DNA of 64,000 bases from Acanthacorydalis orientalis. Taxonomy: Eukaryota > Arthropoda > Insecta > Megaloptera > Corydalidae. The stretch lies in contig CM068313.1 of the NCBI GenBank assembly GCA_034766995.1, positions 60,356,377-60,420,376 on the forward strand, written 5' to 3'. Below the pieces are notes generated by a model that saw only the letters and a program-made list of their open reading frames with translations, ran no database searches and was not told the DNA's origin. Both the position numbers and the translations under genes were made by a program. Of the stretch, positions 9,261 through 20,039 are shown one piece after another (the first letter of the stretch is position 1; every line of letters starts with the position of its first letter).

Positions 9261-11295
9261 TTAACACTAGAACTACCAATCACATCATTTTAACAGTTTT
9301 CATATTTCATGCTTTAAAAATATTAATATAAGGTATTTATTGTTCTAGGAATTTATGACGACTTTTAATAAAATATGAGAACAGTTACATATATTCCTAT
9401 AAAATTTCTACTCAGCCACATTAACTTCCATAATCTGTCTGACCTGTACCTAATTATACCAAAACCCGGCAAAATGACGGGCTTAGCAATTTCAAAGTTT
9501 ATAATAATTTATGGACCATCTATGAAAGAATAGACATCAATACGTATTTACATTCATTTATCCATCGTTTTCAAACATTTCCTGAAAATTTGAAGAACAT
9601 TTGTCATATAAATACTACATTGAATAAACTACAACCTTCATATATGGCAATCCCAACAATCCTCCCTTCCAATCGTTATAAGTGGATTTATTTTGTTCCG
9701 ATTGTGATTTTATTTCAGTTTAGAACTATTAGCTCCAACTAGTAGATGTAATCAAGATGCAAGCATATCAGTTGTATTTCTAATGTGATAAAGTTCTTGT
9801 TGAAAAGTGTATTCTGTGAAAAACATATAAAAATATTTTTACAACGAATTGAAATTTATTTTTGGTACATCCTACTTAATTATGAAACGATTTACAGGAA
9901 GCAAGAAATTATTGGAAGAATTGAAAAAACTGACTAGTACAAATGAAGACTGCTCGGACACTAATTCAAGTAGTAATGATTTAGACATACCTTACGTGGA
10001 AAATAAAACTGATTTATCAGATTTTGAAGAAGCTGAAGATGAAATTGAAGTACGAGATATTGAACAAAGTGAAGATGAAGAAGATGAAATTCCCCAAAAG
10101 AGCCACAAATACAGAAAGCGTTATTGCGTATTTGTTCAGATACGAATAGAATTGGATAGCGAAACGGAAAAAAGCCAGCAGGTGGATATTGCTACCGACG
10201 GTACTGAATGGGAAAAAATAGTGGATGGTCGTATTGGTATATTGCCATCATATACCATATTCAATGACTCTTCGGACACAACTGCTTATGCGAAGCGAAA
10301 CATTATGCTTTGTAATGATAGTGCATTTCGACTTCTAATTGATAATCGAATGATGAGTCACATAAAAGCTTGCACTAAGCTAGAGGCCAGAAACATTTTA
10401 CAGAATGACTGAAAATTTACTATTGAAGAATTATATGGTTTTATAGCTATTCTGTATATTTTTTTCTCCACAATTATCTATAGATCAAATAATGTTATTC
10501 TAACACTTTACAAAAGTAAACCTCGTAAAAAAACTATTACTTTTTAGCACTAAACATAAATCTGTGAAGATTACTTCTAATCGAAAACGAGTTCCTGAGA
10601 CTGTATCGTCGTACAATGAGACTAAGTTTGTAGTAGATGTAATTGACCAAATGACCCGCAAGTATAGTGTAAAAGCAGGATCGTGTAGATGGCCTCTGCA
10701 GGTATTTTATAATATTTTAGACTTGGCAGCAATCAATGCATGGATTTTATAGAGAAACTTGTAATGAAAATATAACTAGAATACAATTTTTGTTTCAATT
10801 ATCTGAAGAACTTGCTAGTGAATACAGAAGCAGCAGAAAGGAAGCCACTTTCTAAACACGCGAACGGAAAGCAATGGATTGTACTCCGGAAAACTCCAAG
10901 AAAAGTTCCTGTGAACGTAAATCTTGCCAAATTCGATTTTTCAACAAAAACAGAGCGAATTATACCTGTAATGAATGGGACAAGTATGTTTGTGGCAAGT
11001 GTTCATCTAAGATACTATGTATTTTTAAAATATGTGCCTCATAGTTTTATATATTCATACATAAGTACATATTTAATGTTTCGTACTGAAAATGCAAATA
11101 GAAACTGTTTTTGTTTGATATTTTTAGTGAAAATTAATGAATTATTGCATTAAATATCGTTTTTTCTTAAATTATATTCTTTTGTTTACATAAACTAAGC
11201 CAAAAGGTACAATGACTGACATGATCAAAAATCCGTCAATTTGACGAGTGTGGCAAAACTAGGTATATATTAAACTACGGTAGTTCTAGTGTTAA
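9261..11295 (+). mobile_element. piggyBac element with TTAA target duplication
   Basis: Left end TTAA (9261) followed by CACTAGAACTACC; right end GGTAGTTCTAGTG followed by TTAA (11292-11295). The 13-bp terminal repeats are perfect. Removing the element and one TTAA restores a continuous copy of the ~305 bp satellite-like unit, which confirms both borders. The transposase inside is deleted in the middle. Confidence 0.85.
9892..11044 (+). pseudogene. piggyBac transposase with central deletion
   Basis: From the second in-frame ATG the protein begins MKRFTGSKKLLEEL, followed by a long acidic Asp/Glu/Ser region (about residues 20-80), usual for piggyBac N-termini. A conserved block follows: AYAKRNIMLCNDSAFRLL, CTKLEARNIL and, after a TGA, EELYGFIAILYI. 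The sequence then jumps at about 10500 to a late part with a degraded VDxxDQMTRKYS-type motif, RWPLQVFYNILDLAAINAW, which lies after the catalytic core. The remaining C-terminus ends with a Cys-rich stretch (CNEWDKYVCGKCS) resembling the piggyBac cysteine-rich domain. The catalytic aspartates are largely deleted, so this is a non-autonomous copy. A relative lies at 18606-19330. Confidence 0.8.
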
Positions 11296-11455
11296 ATATT
11301 TTAGTAAACGATTAGATAATTATGGTAAGTAAATTTGTAGTTTTATTTGAAACAATTTACTGTATGTATTTTATAATAACATTATTTTTATATGTTTCGT
11401 ACCGATCACATTTATAATAGAGTGAGATATAAATAAACTCATTCACGCTTTCATT
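11296..11455 (+). repeat. satellite-like unit, 3' half
   Basis: Continues the unit interrupted at 9260, with TGTAGTTTTATTTGAAACAA, AATAACATT and AATAGAGTGAGATATAAATA, and then runs into a CATT-rich tract and a (TA)n tract. Confidence 0.6.
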
Positions 11456-11469
11456 CATTCATTCACTCA

Positions 11470-11473
<4 letters not shown>

Positions 11474-11518
<45 letters not shown>
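11474..11518. repeat. (TA)n microsatellite
   Basis: About 45 bp of uninterrupted AT dinucleotides after a short CATT tract. Confidence 0.95.
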
Positions 11519-11520
<2 letters not shown>

Positions 11521-12189
11521 CATCAATAATTTACGTTGATTTATTTCACTATTAAGAGTTTTTTTTTAAATCTTTGAGTGTTATTTCTCTTTCATCACCT
11601 TTACGGATGTGTATATATTTTTTATGAATGGTGCAATAAAAGAGCGTTAAAAATATTCACCAATGCCGTCATAATATCCAGATGTATACGGGCGTTTTTA
11701 ATGTGGCTATATAGTTGAAAACAGGATGTGGATTTATAAAAATTATTGAAAAAATAACGAACGAGTAAATAAACGCGTAGGATTATGCGACGGAATTAAA
11801 GTGAATACATAAACATGACAGAAAATTAATAAAATCATCGTACGAGAAACGGACTTATTCCAGGCCGAATTTCAAATGTTCGGGAAAAGACACGCAAGTA
11901 ATTACGACACTTCGACACCGAACTGGAACGTTTTTCAATTTTGTTATTTCTATATTAATATTTTTTATTATTGTCATGGATCTGAATCGCTAAATGTTGA
12001 TTTTGTATTTTATGCTGGTGTTTTATTTTTATCATATATATATATATATATATATATACGAATGCGGTTCGTTTTATCTAAAAATTCAAATACAGTCGAG
12101 TTTGTTTTTTATGTGTATCTTTTTAATGCGGTTTTGAAGTTATGTGGTTCATATTTCATGAAAATTCGAGATTTCCCCGTTGTATATAC
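11519..12189. other. AT-rich stretch with a short (TA)n
   Basis: A (TA)n run lies at 12036-12057. The open frame over 11876-12223 reads through it and has no recognisable domain. Confidence 0.3.
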
Positions 12190-12630
12190 ATATATGACCT
12201 GCACGTTGTTTAAAAATTTTTAAATTTAAATTATTATATTTTTTTGAACTTATTTTTTTAAATTTAAAATTTTCTATTTTGGACTGTTTAATCGTGTTGT
12301 ATCTGCTATCGCTAAAATAAGACCACACACTTTAAATGCCTCTCCCAGACATTAATTCTCGTCTATAACCCCCCTGACATTATCCTCCGTGTAAAAAATA
12401 TGAATATTAACCCCCGTGTAACTCTTTCTAGACATCAATCCCCTGTATAAAAATAAAAGCTCTTTAATCCGTTGAAGCCGGGCGTAGATCTAGGAATCCA
12501 TTGATGTTTTCCAAAAGAAACTATGGTTTCAGAGTACTATCTTTTGGATGATATATTTAAAGGTCACTAATCTCTTTTTAATGAGACTTAATTTATAACT
12601 CTTTCATTCATTAAAAAAAAAATGGTAACT
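12190..12630 (+). repeat. family A repeat, 5' part (copy 1)
   Basis: Contains three or four imperfect units of the form ACATTAACCCCCGTGTA (12348-12447), then TAAAAATAAAAGCTCTTTAA, GAAGCCGGGCGTGGATCTAG (here GTAGATCTAG), GGAATCCATTGATG and ATGATATATTTAAAGGTCAC. The same order recurs near 20.7, 28.0, 53.2, 58.9 and 59.4 kb. The repeat is interrupted by the Helentron at about 12631-14589. Confidence 0.75.
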
Positions 12631-12879
12631 AGCGTCGGAGTCACTATCGCTGAGGTTTTTGGCGGAAAACGTCTTACCTAAGCAGTGTTGACGGGGTGTG
12701 GTTTTTGTAGGGTTGGTGAGAAAAAATTGAGCACAACAAACTTGTATGTATTTTTATTTATTTCTCACAATGCTGACTAACTTGTAAAATTTTCTTAAAG
12801 ACAGGACAATGTTACGAGTAATACGATATGTAAAACATATATGCTACACTTATACCTCTAGAGAACGTTAAGTCTATAG

Positions 12880-13622
12880 TGATATTCTTTAAAGTTGTGA
12901 AGTCGTTTGGATCCGTGGTCGAGACCAATCTAAACTTGTCGTTCAGAAACTGTTTCAGACGATCGTTCGATACATCAATGTTAAAGTCCATGGTGAGCAG
13001 AAGCGGTATTTTTGGGGCCGCATTGCTAGTCGCTTACTGTTGTCCTGAAATGTTTTGTGTAGTAAAACATTAGTTGAAAAAGAAACATCTCGATATAGTT
13101 GAGTGGTGTCTGTTGGATGAATGTAGACTTACACTAGAACGAATTTAAATTGGTTAGGCATTTCAACTTCCACTAGTACACCTTCGTCAATATGAACAAG
13201 CTGTAAATAATTGAATCCAGAATACTTTGGTATCGGCCGTCGGGGAACGGGTCTAGCGACATGAGCCCTGCACGTTTTCTGATTCTTGAAGACTGCCGTG
13301 CCACCGTACCGTGCTACGCTTCTAGCCACTGCCACGACTCGTACTGGTCATTGCCGTGTCTGTTGCAATCTTTTGACTTAATGTATTTAAAGCCGGGTAT
13401 ATCAACGATTGTACATTTATCCATCCAAGTCTCTGTGAGTGCCAAGGAGTTGGAGCGTGAAGTGACTGGGTCGCTGCTCAAGTCCAAGTTGTGTGCCACC
13501 AAACTTTGAATGTTGTACTTACATACTATGAAAGACTCCATTTCGTCGTCATCATCATCGTTGTCGTAGTCAGTAGTGTATTGATGGAATCCACAGAATT
13601 TTTCAACATCCGTTGTTATCAT
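12880..13622 (-). pseudogene. Helentron endonuclease domain relic
   Basis: The first frame (13622-13314) has NIQSLVAHNLDLSSDP and ILALTETWM-like ALTETWMDKCTIVDIPGF, the start of an endonuclease/exonuclease/phosphatase fold. A second frame (13335-13129) has a degraded RYGGTAVFKNQ (from GGVAIYKN). A third (about 13070-12840) has PLLLTMDFNIDVSNDRLKQF, where the usual GDFN motif is changed to MDFN, then TTDPNDFTTLKNITIDLTFS. Several frameshifts and the GDFN change make it inactive. A parallel copy lies at 43097-43520, and a more distant one at 32387-32830. Confidence 0.65.
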
Positions 13623-13634
13623 GTATAGTTGGCT

Positions 13635-14012
13635 TCAGCGGAACGCGAAACTGTTAATTTTACTCAACGTTGGCACCTTTCTTTGCTTTACTAATGTAAA
13701 CCAGTTTGAGCACAACATGAAATGTTGAATGTCTTTATCTGTAAATTCCTGTTGTAATAATTTCAATACAGCTGCATTTGGCCATTTTAAATCATTTTCG
13801 AACCATATACGGTCACAAACTCCACGAACAGAACCCGACTTGTCATAAAATATCTTTTCAAAGTGCTCCATCGCCAGACGCCAATGGTTTTTGAACGCTG
13901 AATCTTTATTCTCAAACGTTACATCTGCTTCTGTTTCGTCGCATTTCATCGGTTCCATCTCACTGTCGGCATCTATTGCCTGTGAACTTGCATCCGAGTT
14001 TGCAGCGTTCAC
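13635..14012 (-). pseudogene. Helentron N-terminal region (DUF6570-like)
   Basis: A 125-codon open frame starting with an acidic stretch, then AFKNHWRLAMEHFEKIF, VCDRIWFENDLK and TLVKQRKVPTLSKINSFAF. The KVPTLSxxNGF motif preceded by CDR.WF is, from memory, the start of Helitron-type proteins in animals. The protein stops at the motif, where an intact protein continues into the DUF6570 and Helitron-like N domains. The next sequence downstream is already the endonuclease, so the fusion marks a large internal deletion. Confidence 0.6.
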
Positions 14013-14589
14013 GTGACAGTTGTTCGCCTCAATTCTGCCTCATCCACCGAATTCGTTCTGTTGCTGTCATTGGGGCCTTTTTGTATTCTTCATTTGTCTT
14101 CTTTCACTTTGTAACCGTTTACGATACTTTTTTAGCTTCTAGTTTTGAAGATATTTGGACATTTTTAAAATTTTAGAGAAAATTAGTCCTGGTTCAACAC
14201 TTTATCAATGTATATCTTTTCAATCGCTTTCACTATTGTCACTGCTAATATTTTATTTTATAGCATTTATCCAGCTCTGTCAAACGATACCTCCCACAAC
14301 ATCCTACGCGTACGCACTCTTGAGCTACATTAATTTTTCTGCGATCCGAATTGATAATATTACACTGCAATTTGGTGACGATGTTGTGGTGGCCTGCGAC
14401 GTCACGCGCTTAAGGTTAACATTACTTAACATTCTTACATCTTTGCTCTATTAAACCATGTATTACTTATTTGGATATGCGTTATAGTTTTAAAGTTATT
14501 AAGATTTGTTTAATATACACAAAATCGTAACATCGACTTTCGTATAGTTTCCACCTATATTAAACCCGCGATGTGAGACGTTTTCCGTC

Positions 14590-15470
14590 AAAAAATATTA
14601 CAGTCGTTCAAAAATCTCTAAAATCTCGTTTTTTTCATTTGAAAACCTATAAAAATTGCGAACTTGAGAATTGGCTTGAGTAATATTTTTTTCCAAAATT
14701 GTAACAATGGAGGAAAACGTATAAAAAATTTCTAGACTCTACATCCAGGTACAATATGTGATTGATGTGAAACCGTTTTATTCACACTTGATTGTTTCAA
14801 AATGTTTCACACTCAATAGTAATGTTTCTGCAAATTTTCAATTGTAATCAATTTTTCTACTTCCAGTTATATGTTTCCAATTAAGTGATTTATGTTTCTC
14901 CGATTATTATCAACGATTTTCCACGATATATTAGATAGATATGAAATTTCTAATAGCTAATCCAAATTAACATATTTTTTTGTAATCGAAAAATTTGAAA
15001 TTTTTATTTTGTTTAAATAAAAAAATGTTCAATTAATCGAAAAATATTTCTGAAAAATTTATATCCTCTTCCCCAGCTCCAAAGGTTAATTAAATATTTT
15101 TTGACACTACAAACATTGGAAACAAAAATAAATTTGTCAAAATAAAAATTTTAATAAAAATTTGCTTGACAACAACATATGGATACAAATTTAAAGTTAT
15201 ACTAATACCTTAATTAAGGATACAATTATATTAATGCAATTATTCATATACATTACAGAACCGATAGGTGCGCGCCGGAAAAAATATCAATTAGCCGGCG
15301 CAACTCGATATATAAACCGCCTTTATTTAGTTTTCATTTTTATATCCATTGTTTGTTCGTTTGAAGAGTTTTTATTCTATATGGGGATTAATGTATGAGA
15401 CGAGGGGTACACAGAGGGTTTTGACAGGGAGTTAATGTCCGGACGTTTTTTGTCTAAGGGGTAATTGTCT
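14590..15470 (+). repeat. family A repeat, 3' part (copy 1)
   Basis: Resumes at CAGTCGTTCAAAAATC and carries the conserved blocks ACTTGAGAATTGG, CTCTACATCCAGGTACAA, TTTTCAATTGTAATCAA and ATTATCAACGATTTTCCACG. It ends near 15380-15470 with the inverse of the 5' tandem units (AGGGAGTTAATGTCCGGACG, GGGGTAATTG). The full repeat is therefore bounded by inverted CAATTACCCC-type ends. Confidence 0.7.
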
Positions 15471-15483
15471 GTTAGGCATTCAA

Positions 15484-15828
15484 ACATCAGTATTACCAGC
15501 TGAAATCATTACTTTAGCACATGAAATTGGTGGAGAAAGTTTTGATACTTTTACCCAGAATGATGCGACGAATTCCTTGTCGATAATGCCTTAAGTGACT
15601 GATATTATTGGTATAACTGCAGATATTGCTGAAGATCGAGAAAACGATAGTGAGACGAAGGAAAAAATTATCCTTCTCACTTCAAATATAATTCGAGAAG
15701 AAATTCAACTTTGCAAAAAATTCGAAAATCATTTTCTTGTTGATGACATAAATTCTGAACGAGTCTTCAAATTTCAACGTGAGATGAAGAATTGTATGTG
15801 TGGATATAGCGAACTGCATAACAATTAG
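15484..15828 (+). pseudogene. Tigger-type transposase C-terminal relic
   Basis: The frame reads PAEIITLAHEIGGESFDTF, a TAA at about 15592, then an acidic stretch and EEIQLCKKFENHFLVDDINS, ERVFKFQREMKNCMCGYSEL. The pattern ....HFL..D.N.ER..KF.R......Y.EL is typical of the end of Tigger/pogo transposases. No catalytic domain lies upstream, where family A begins. The acidic frame at about 15893-16093, ending KLNE and followed by AATAAAGTTTTAAAATAAA, may be its distal tail. Confidence 0.5.
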
Positions 15829-16652
15829 TAAAATAATCATTGCAAAGTTTAAACACTGATTACATTGTCAGTGCGAAAAATCAACACAGAACGAGGATGA
15901 AGTTTATGCTAATTCTGTTTGTGAAGAACCATTATTTTTACCAAGCAGCTCTGATACACTGACTATCTCTTCTAGTGATGAGAGTGATTTCGCACCAGTT
16001 TACAAATGGTGCCGAACATTGTTAGATAACGACGATAATTCTGATGAAAAAATGTACAAAGAATTGTTAATCTCAATAAAATTAAATGAATAAAGTTTTA
16101 AAATAAACTTATTTAAGTTTTATATCAATTCATTTCAGATTTTCAAAGCAACTTTTAGGCGTTCTTATTTTTCTGAATTTTGATATACTTTTTTATACGA
16201 TTTTGTGTGCATTTTAACTTATTTCTTTGGTTTTATGCAGTTTTAGAAAATTATGGTATGTATCCCTAATTTTTCAACGTAAGTTATGTCTTTTTTGTGC
16301 TATTTTTTTATATACCATTTTTTTGTAACGTATCAAATGCATGAAAAGATACTTTATTTTATATACTAGTAACTACATTCAACTACTACCTTCTACTCTC
16401 TTAACTACATTCAATGTTTAATTAAAAAATAACAAAGAATATATTTAAAATAAACGTAAATGTTTAGAAATGTTATATAGATCTACACAAAGTCACGTGG
16501 GCGAATTTATTTAGTGAATCTTCTTTTTCTAATTGTTAATGAAGGTAAATCTATCAATAAATTTATCTCAGTAAATCTAATGGTATCTCAGTAAATTTAT
16601 TTTAGTAAACTCTTTTTTAAATTTTCAAAATCACAATTTAAAAAATATTTAC
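15829..16652. other. acidic frame remnant then AT-rich DNA
   Basis: 15893-16093 can be read as an acidic peptide rich in Ser/Asp/Glu with poly(A)-signal-like words after it. From 16100 on I see only AT-rich sequence with a few repeats of CAGTAAATTTA (16560-16610). Confidence 0.3.
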
Positions 16653-17600
16653 ACGAGGGCGGTTTGAAGTGTAACTGGATGTCGATATTGGAGACAAAAG
16701 CTTCAGTTTTAAAATGTACTTTATTTTTCGATATAATTGTCTTGAATTTCAGTGCTCTTGCTCCAGAGTTTTTCCAGATTCACGATTCCCTCCCGGAAAT
16801 GAGTTTCATTGTGGTCCTCAAAATAACCGTTTTCGGCCTCTATCACTTATTCATTCGACCCAAATCGCTTTACAGCGATTTGTGTCGAAGAAGTTTCGAG
16901 TTTTGAGAACAAATGGACGTCCTAGAGAAATAAATCAGGTGAATACAATGAATGCGGAAGGATTTCAAACTTCATTTCGGGTAATTTTTATTGATCGATA
17001 ATACTGGAGCCGGTGCAAAGTCACGGAGAAACAATATTTTTTCTTGGCAATCCGGGACGTTTTACAGCGATCATTGCAGCCAACTTCTCCAAAAATAATG
17101 AAGAGTATTTGCCAGTAACTGTTTTTTCTCTTCTGAAGATAGTCGATCAAGAGGATTCCTTTCGTATTTCAGAAAACTGACGCCGTCACCTTTTCGGACG
17201 AATGAACAGTCTTTTCCTTCTTTTGAGCCGTTTCTCTGCGTTCAATCCGCTATTTTTATTGCGTTTTCGATTCTAGTATGTAATGGTCAATCTATGTTCC
17301 ATCAATTGTCGCAAAACGCGGTATGAAATTCGCTAGATCCTTCTCATAGAGTTCTAAGAAGTTGGGTTATGTTTCTGTACGAACTCGTATTTGTTCTGCA
17401 GTAAAAAAGCGCAACACCCATCTTACGGAGTTTTTTACATGCAATTCATATTCCAAATTAAATATGCTTGTTCGTTTGAGACACATATGATCTCTATTAT
17501 CTCGTTCACTTTCACTCGATGGTCGGACAAAATCATATTGTGGACTTTATCGATGATTTCTGATATTACAGCTGTTCTCAGGTCTCTTGAAAAACATTGA
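16653..17600 (-). pseudogene. mariner transposase relic
   Basis: The right-hand terminal repeat begins at ACGAGGGCGGTTTGAAGTG (16653), a mariner-type end. On the minus strand the gene runs from a helix-turn-helix block at 17600 (DLRTAVISEIIDKVHNMILS, HRVKVNEIIEIICVSNEQAY) to the catalytic part around 17230-16840 (KTVHSSEKV, GILLIDYLQKRK, AVKRPGLPRKN, and SKLETSSTQIAVKRFGSNE from the SKLKKFL...RFGSNEE region). Many stops and frameshifts. At about 17600 it is joined, head to head, to a Tc1-like fragment; the same joint is found at about 61.97 kb. Confidence 0.65.
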
Positions 17601-18077
17601 ATAATCTTCGCCCAACATTGAAACATGGCAGTGGATCAGTCATGATTTGAGGGTCAATGTCGGCTAATGATCATCGGATTCATCATTTTATTAATAGAAA
17701 TATAGACTAATTAGTATCAATGGAAGTATGGACTAATAAGTTGTTAAGACTCGAGTATCAGTATTCCGTATCAGAAGTAAAAATGACTTTAAAATCGCAG
17801 CGGGCCAGTGCATACGATAAAAATTTTATCTATCGTAGTTGGCCAGTGTATACGATAGAAATTTTATCTATCATAGCTGGCCAGTGTATATTGATGAGTT
17901 TCATTTCTCTCTTGCGCGGTCAACAAACAGTATCGGTTAAAATATTTGTTAGTTTACAGTACAATTCAAAATAGGGTCTGATTAGGTCATAATTAAATAA
18001 AATGGACTTATCATTAAATTAATAAGTGTGTGCAGTTTGACATCACAGAATGTCTGCATATGTTTGCTGCACCAACT
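17590..18077 (+). mobile_element. Tc1-like fragment fused to mariner, copy A of a chimeric repeat
   Basis: Plus-strand reading gives NNLRPTLKHGSGSVMI, a stop, and GSMSANDHRIHHFI, a Tc1-type catalytic segment (compare KHGGGSVMVWG). It is followed by a tandem repeat at 17802-17895 and the terminal block AATAAGTGTGTGCAGTTTGA...TTTGCTGCACCAACT (end 18077). An inverted copy lies at 61521-62163 and the terminal block alone at 40142-40226. Confidence 0.65.
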
Positions 18078-18605
18078 CACACAAAGTATTTAGATATTTA
18101 AAACAAAATTTGTCTCTTTGTGTTGTAAAATTGGGTCTAAGAAATAATTATTATTTTCATTAACACAAAATGAACAAAAAAACAAAATTAATGTAATCGC
18201 AAAATTGTGGAGTAGTCTTGAATGAAAAATCAGTAATCATTCAATTTCAAACAAGGGTGAATTTTAAAAAAAATCCTTAATGGATTAATATTGAAGAAAC
18301 GTACTGAAAAAGGTTAGTGGAAAGCATTCCCTCAAAACTCAACATGGCTTAGAAAAATAAGTGACTACATACTAAATATTGAATTAAAAAAAAGGAAATA
18401 TTGGGTTGGAACCACGGTATTATATACAGGTCTGGCAGCGACGGTTTGAAAACGGTATCGCTTGTTGGTTAAACTTTTTAATAATAATCTCAGCCAACAC
18501 GCGACGCCACCCGTAAAAGGATTTTTATCCTTTTACCAAACGTTTGACCACCTTTTCATATTATTTTCAAAGATTTATCTGGTCCAACTGGACACGCCAA
18601 ACGAA
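18078..18605. other. AT-rich stretch with a small palindrome
   Basis: GTAAAAGGATTTTTATCCTT followed by TTAC near 18515 is a near-perfect palindrome of about 24 bp. Otherwise nothing is recognised; the end probably already belongs to the piggyBac relic that follows. Confidence 0.35.
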
Positions 18606-19330
18606 ATATTATGATGAGTAAAGAATGCACCGTATTTTATTTACTATTTGACAATCGTATTATGGAATATATTATAAAATGTACGAAATTGGAAGCGCGA
18701 GGAATTTTGGGAAGAGAATGGAGTTTACCTCGAGGTAAATTAGAGGCATTTATAGGTATTTTATATATATATATATATACACGCAGTGTATATGAGCAAA
18801 AAAAAAATGTCAACGCATCGTTTTTATGGTACAAAAAATGGGATACATAATTTTTTCCGAATACCATAAGCCGAAATTACTTCATGAAAATACTAAATTT
18901 TTGTGGTTTAATAAAAAAAAAACGAGCGAAGCCAACGTTTGGGAGAGGATAAATTCGCTTTGGTATCAATAGTATGAGACACATTCATTGAAAACAGTCA
19001 AAACTGTTAGTAGCCAGTCGGAAATATCACTGTTGACAAACAGCTGTTCCCAACCAAAGTTAGATGTAAGTTCACCCAATACATGCCAATAAATTTAGCA
19101 TAAAATTTTGGTTGGCATCTGATGTAAAAGGGAAATATGTTATAAATGGGTTTTTAATTGGAAAAAGACAAAACGAGACCAACATCAGTTTCATTGGGTG
19201 AGTCCATCGTTTTGAAGCTCATTGAACCATTTACTGAACCATGACTTAAGCTACTGAACCATTTACCATACCATACTACCATTTATCATACTAGACCATT
19301 TATTGAAGCTACTGAACCTTTAATAGAGCA
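18606..19330 (+). pseudogene. piggyBac transposase relic
   Basis: Reads AKRNIMMSKE, LLFDNRIMEYIIKCTKLEAR, GILGREW and FIGILYIYIY, collinear with the piggyBac at 9261-11295 (AKRNIMLCND, CTKLEARNIL, FIAILYI). Later frames give degraded VDEQLFP (here QTAVPNQS), VHPIHANK, IKFWLASDVKGKYVINGF and a VLKLIEPFTEP-like end, which belong to the DDE catalytic core. A short (TA)n interrupts it at 18764-18779. Decayed by stops and frameshifts. It keeps the part deleted from the 9-11 kb copy, so the two are complementary relics of one family. Confidence 0.7.
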
Positions 19331-19811
19331 ACCATTCATCTGTAAACACAGTGTTATTTAATAAGGAAACGTAATTTTATTACAACGTTATTTTCATGAT
19401 TACTATTTTTATTATGAAGATTGAACTTTTATATACGAAGACTGATAGTTTGTTAAGTTAATAGTATTACAATGTTTAATTATTTTTCTGGTGAAAATAA
19501 AAAAAATTAAAAAAGAAAATGTTTTAATAATTATTTCCATAGTAATTTGCATTGAAACGCAAAGGTGTCAAAATACAGCTTTTGGTCGAAATACGTATAC
19601 ACAAAATCGTGGTAGAAATAGTATTAAATTCGTAACTACATACACATTGAAACTTTGTATTTTAATTATAAAACTTATTTCATAATTGACATACTACATC
19701 ATAATTATGTAAATAATATAGTTTTAGCATATTTTAAGTCAAAAAATAATTTTGACCTACTTTTACGTGCAAATACTCCTGTGCACCGTGTAATTGAAGT
19801 ATGGGTGTATT

Positions 19812-19814
<3 letters not shown>
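19331..19814. other. AT-rich stretch, nothing recognised
   Basis: Short lysine-rich frames only; no domain. Confidence 0.3.

Positions 19815-19879
<65 letters not shown>
19815..19879. repeat. (TA)n microsatellite
   Basis: About 65 bp of AT dinucleotides. Confidence 0.95.
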
Positions 19880-19880
<1 letters not shown>

Positions 19881-20039
19881 ATTTAATATTTTATCTATTT
19901 TCTATAACTTTTTTCGAACTTTCCAGAAGGATACTTATGTATAAAGCAAAAGGTGATAAGTTTATTGTTGAAGAACTCAAAACGAAGACAATATCATTTG
20001 TAAAACTGCTCAAGTTTAAACGAATCTAAAGCAGTTATT

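Larger units (their letters stand above)
12631..14589 (-). mobile_element. Helentron-type rolling-circle element, internally deleted (copy 1)
   Basis: The insert splits family A copy 1. Its ends carry short inverted words: GGCGGAAAACGTCTTAC at the left and GAGACGTTTTCCGTC at the right. On the minus strand it encodes an N-terminal piece (13635-14012) and then an endonuclease domain (13622-12880). The replication-initiator and PIF1-like helicase parts that normally lie between are missing. Helentrons are known to carry an AP-type endonuclease, which fits. A second, differently deleted copy lies at 43050-43620. Confidence 0.6.

Noticed and set aside
11876..12223. 115-codon frame
   Set aside because: Runs through a (TA)n tract and has no domain; probably chance.
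13261..13509. Plus-strand frame of 82 codons
   Set aside because: Antisense shadow of the Helentron endonuclease relic.
15268..15302. GC-rich stem TGCGCGCCGG...CCGGCGCA
   Set aside because: Only 8 pairs with a bulge and 15-base spacer; weak support for a structure.
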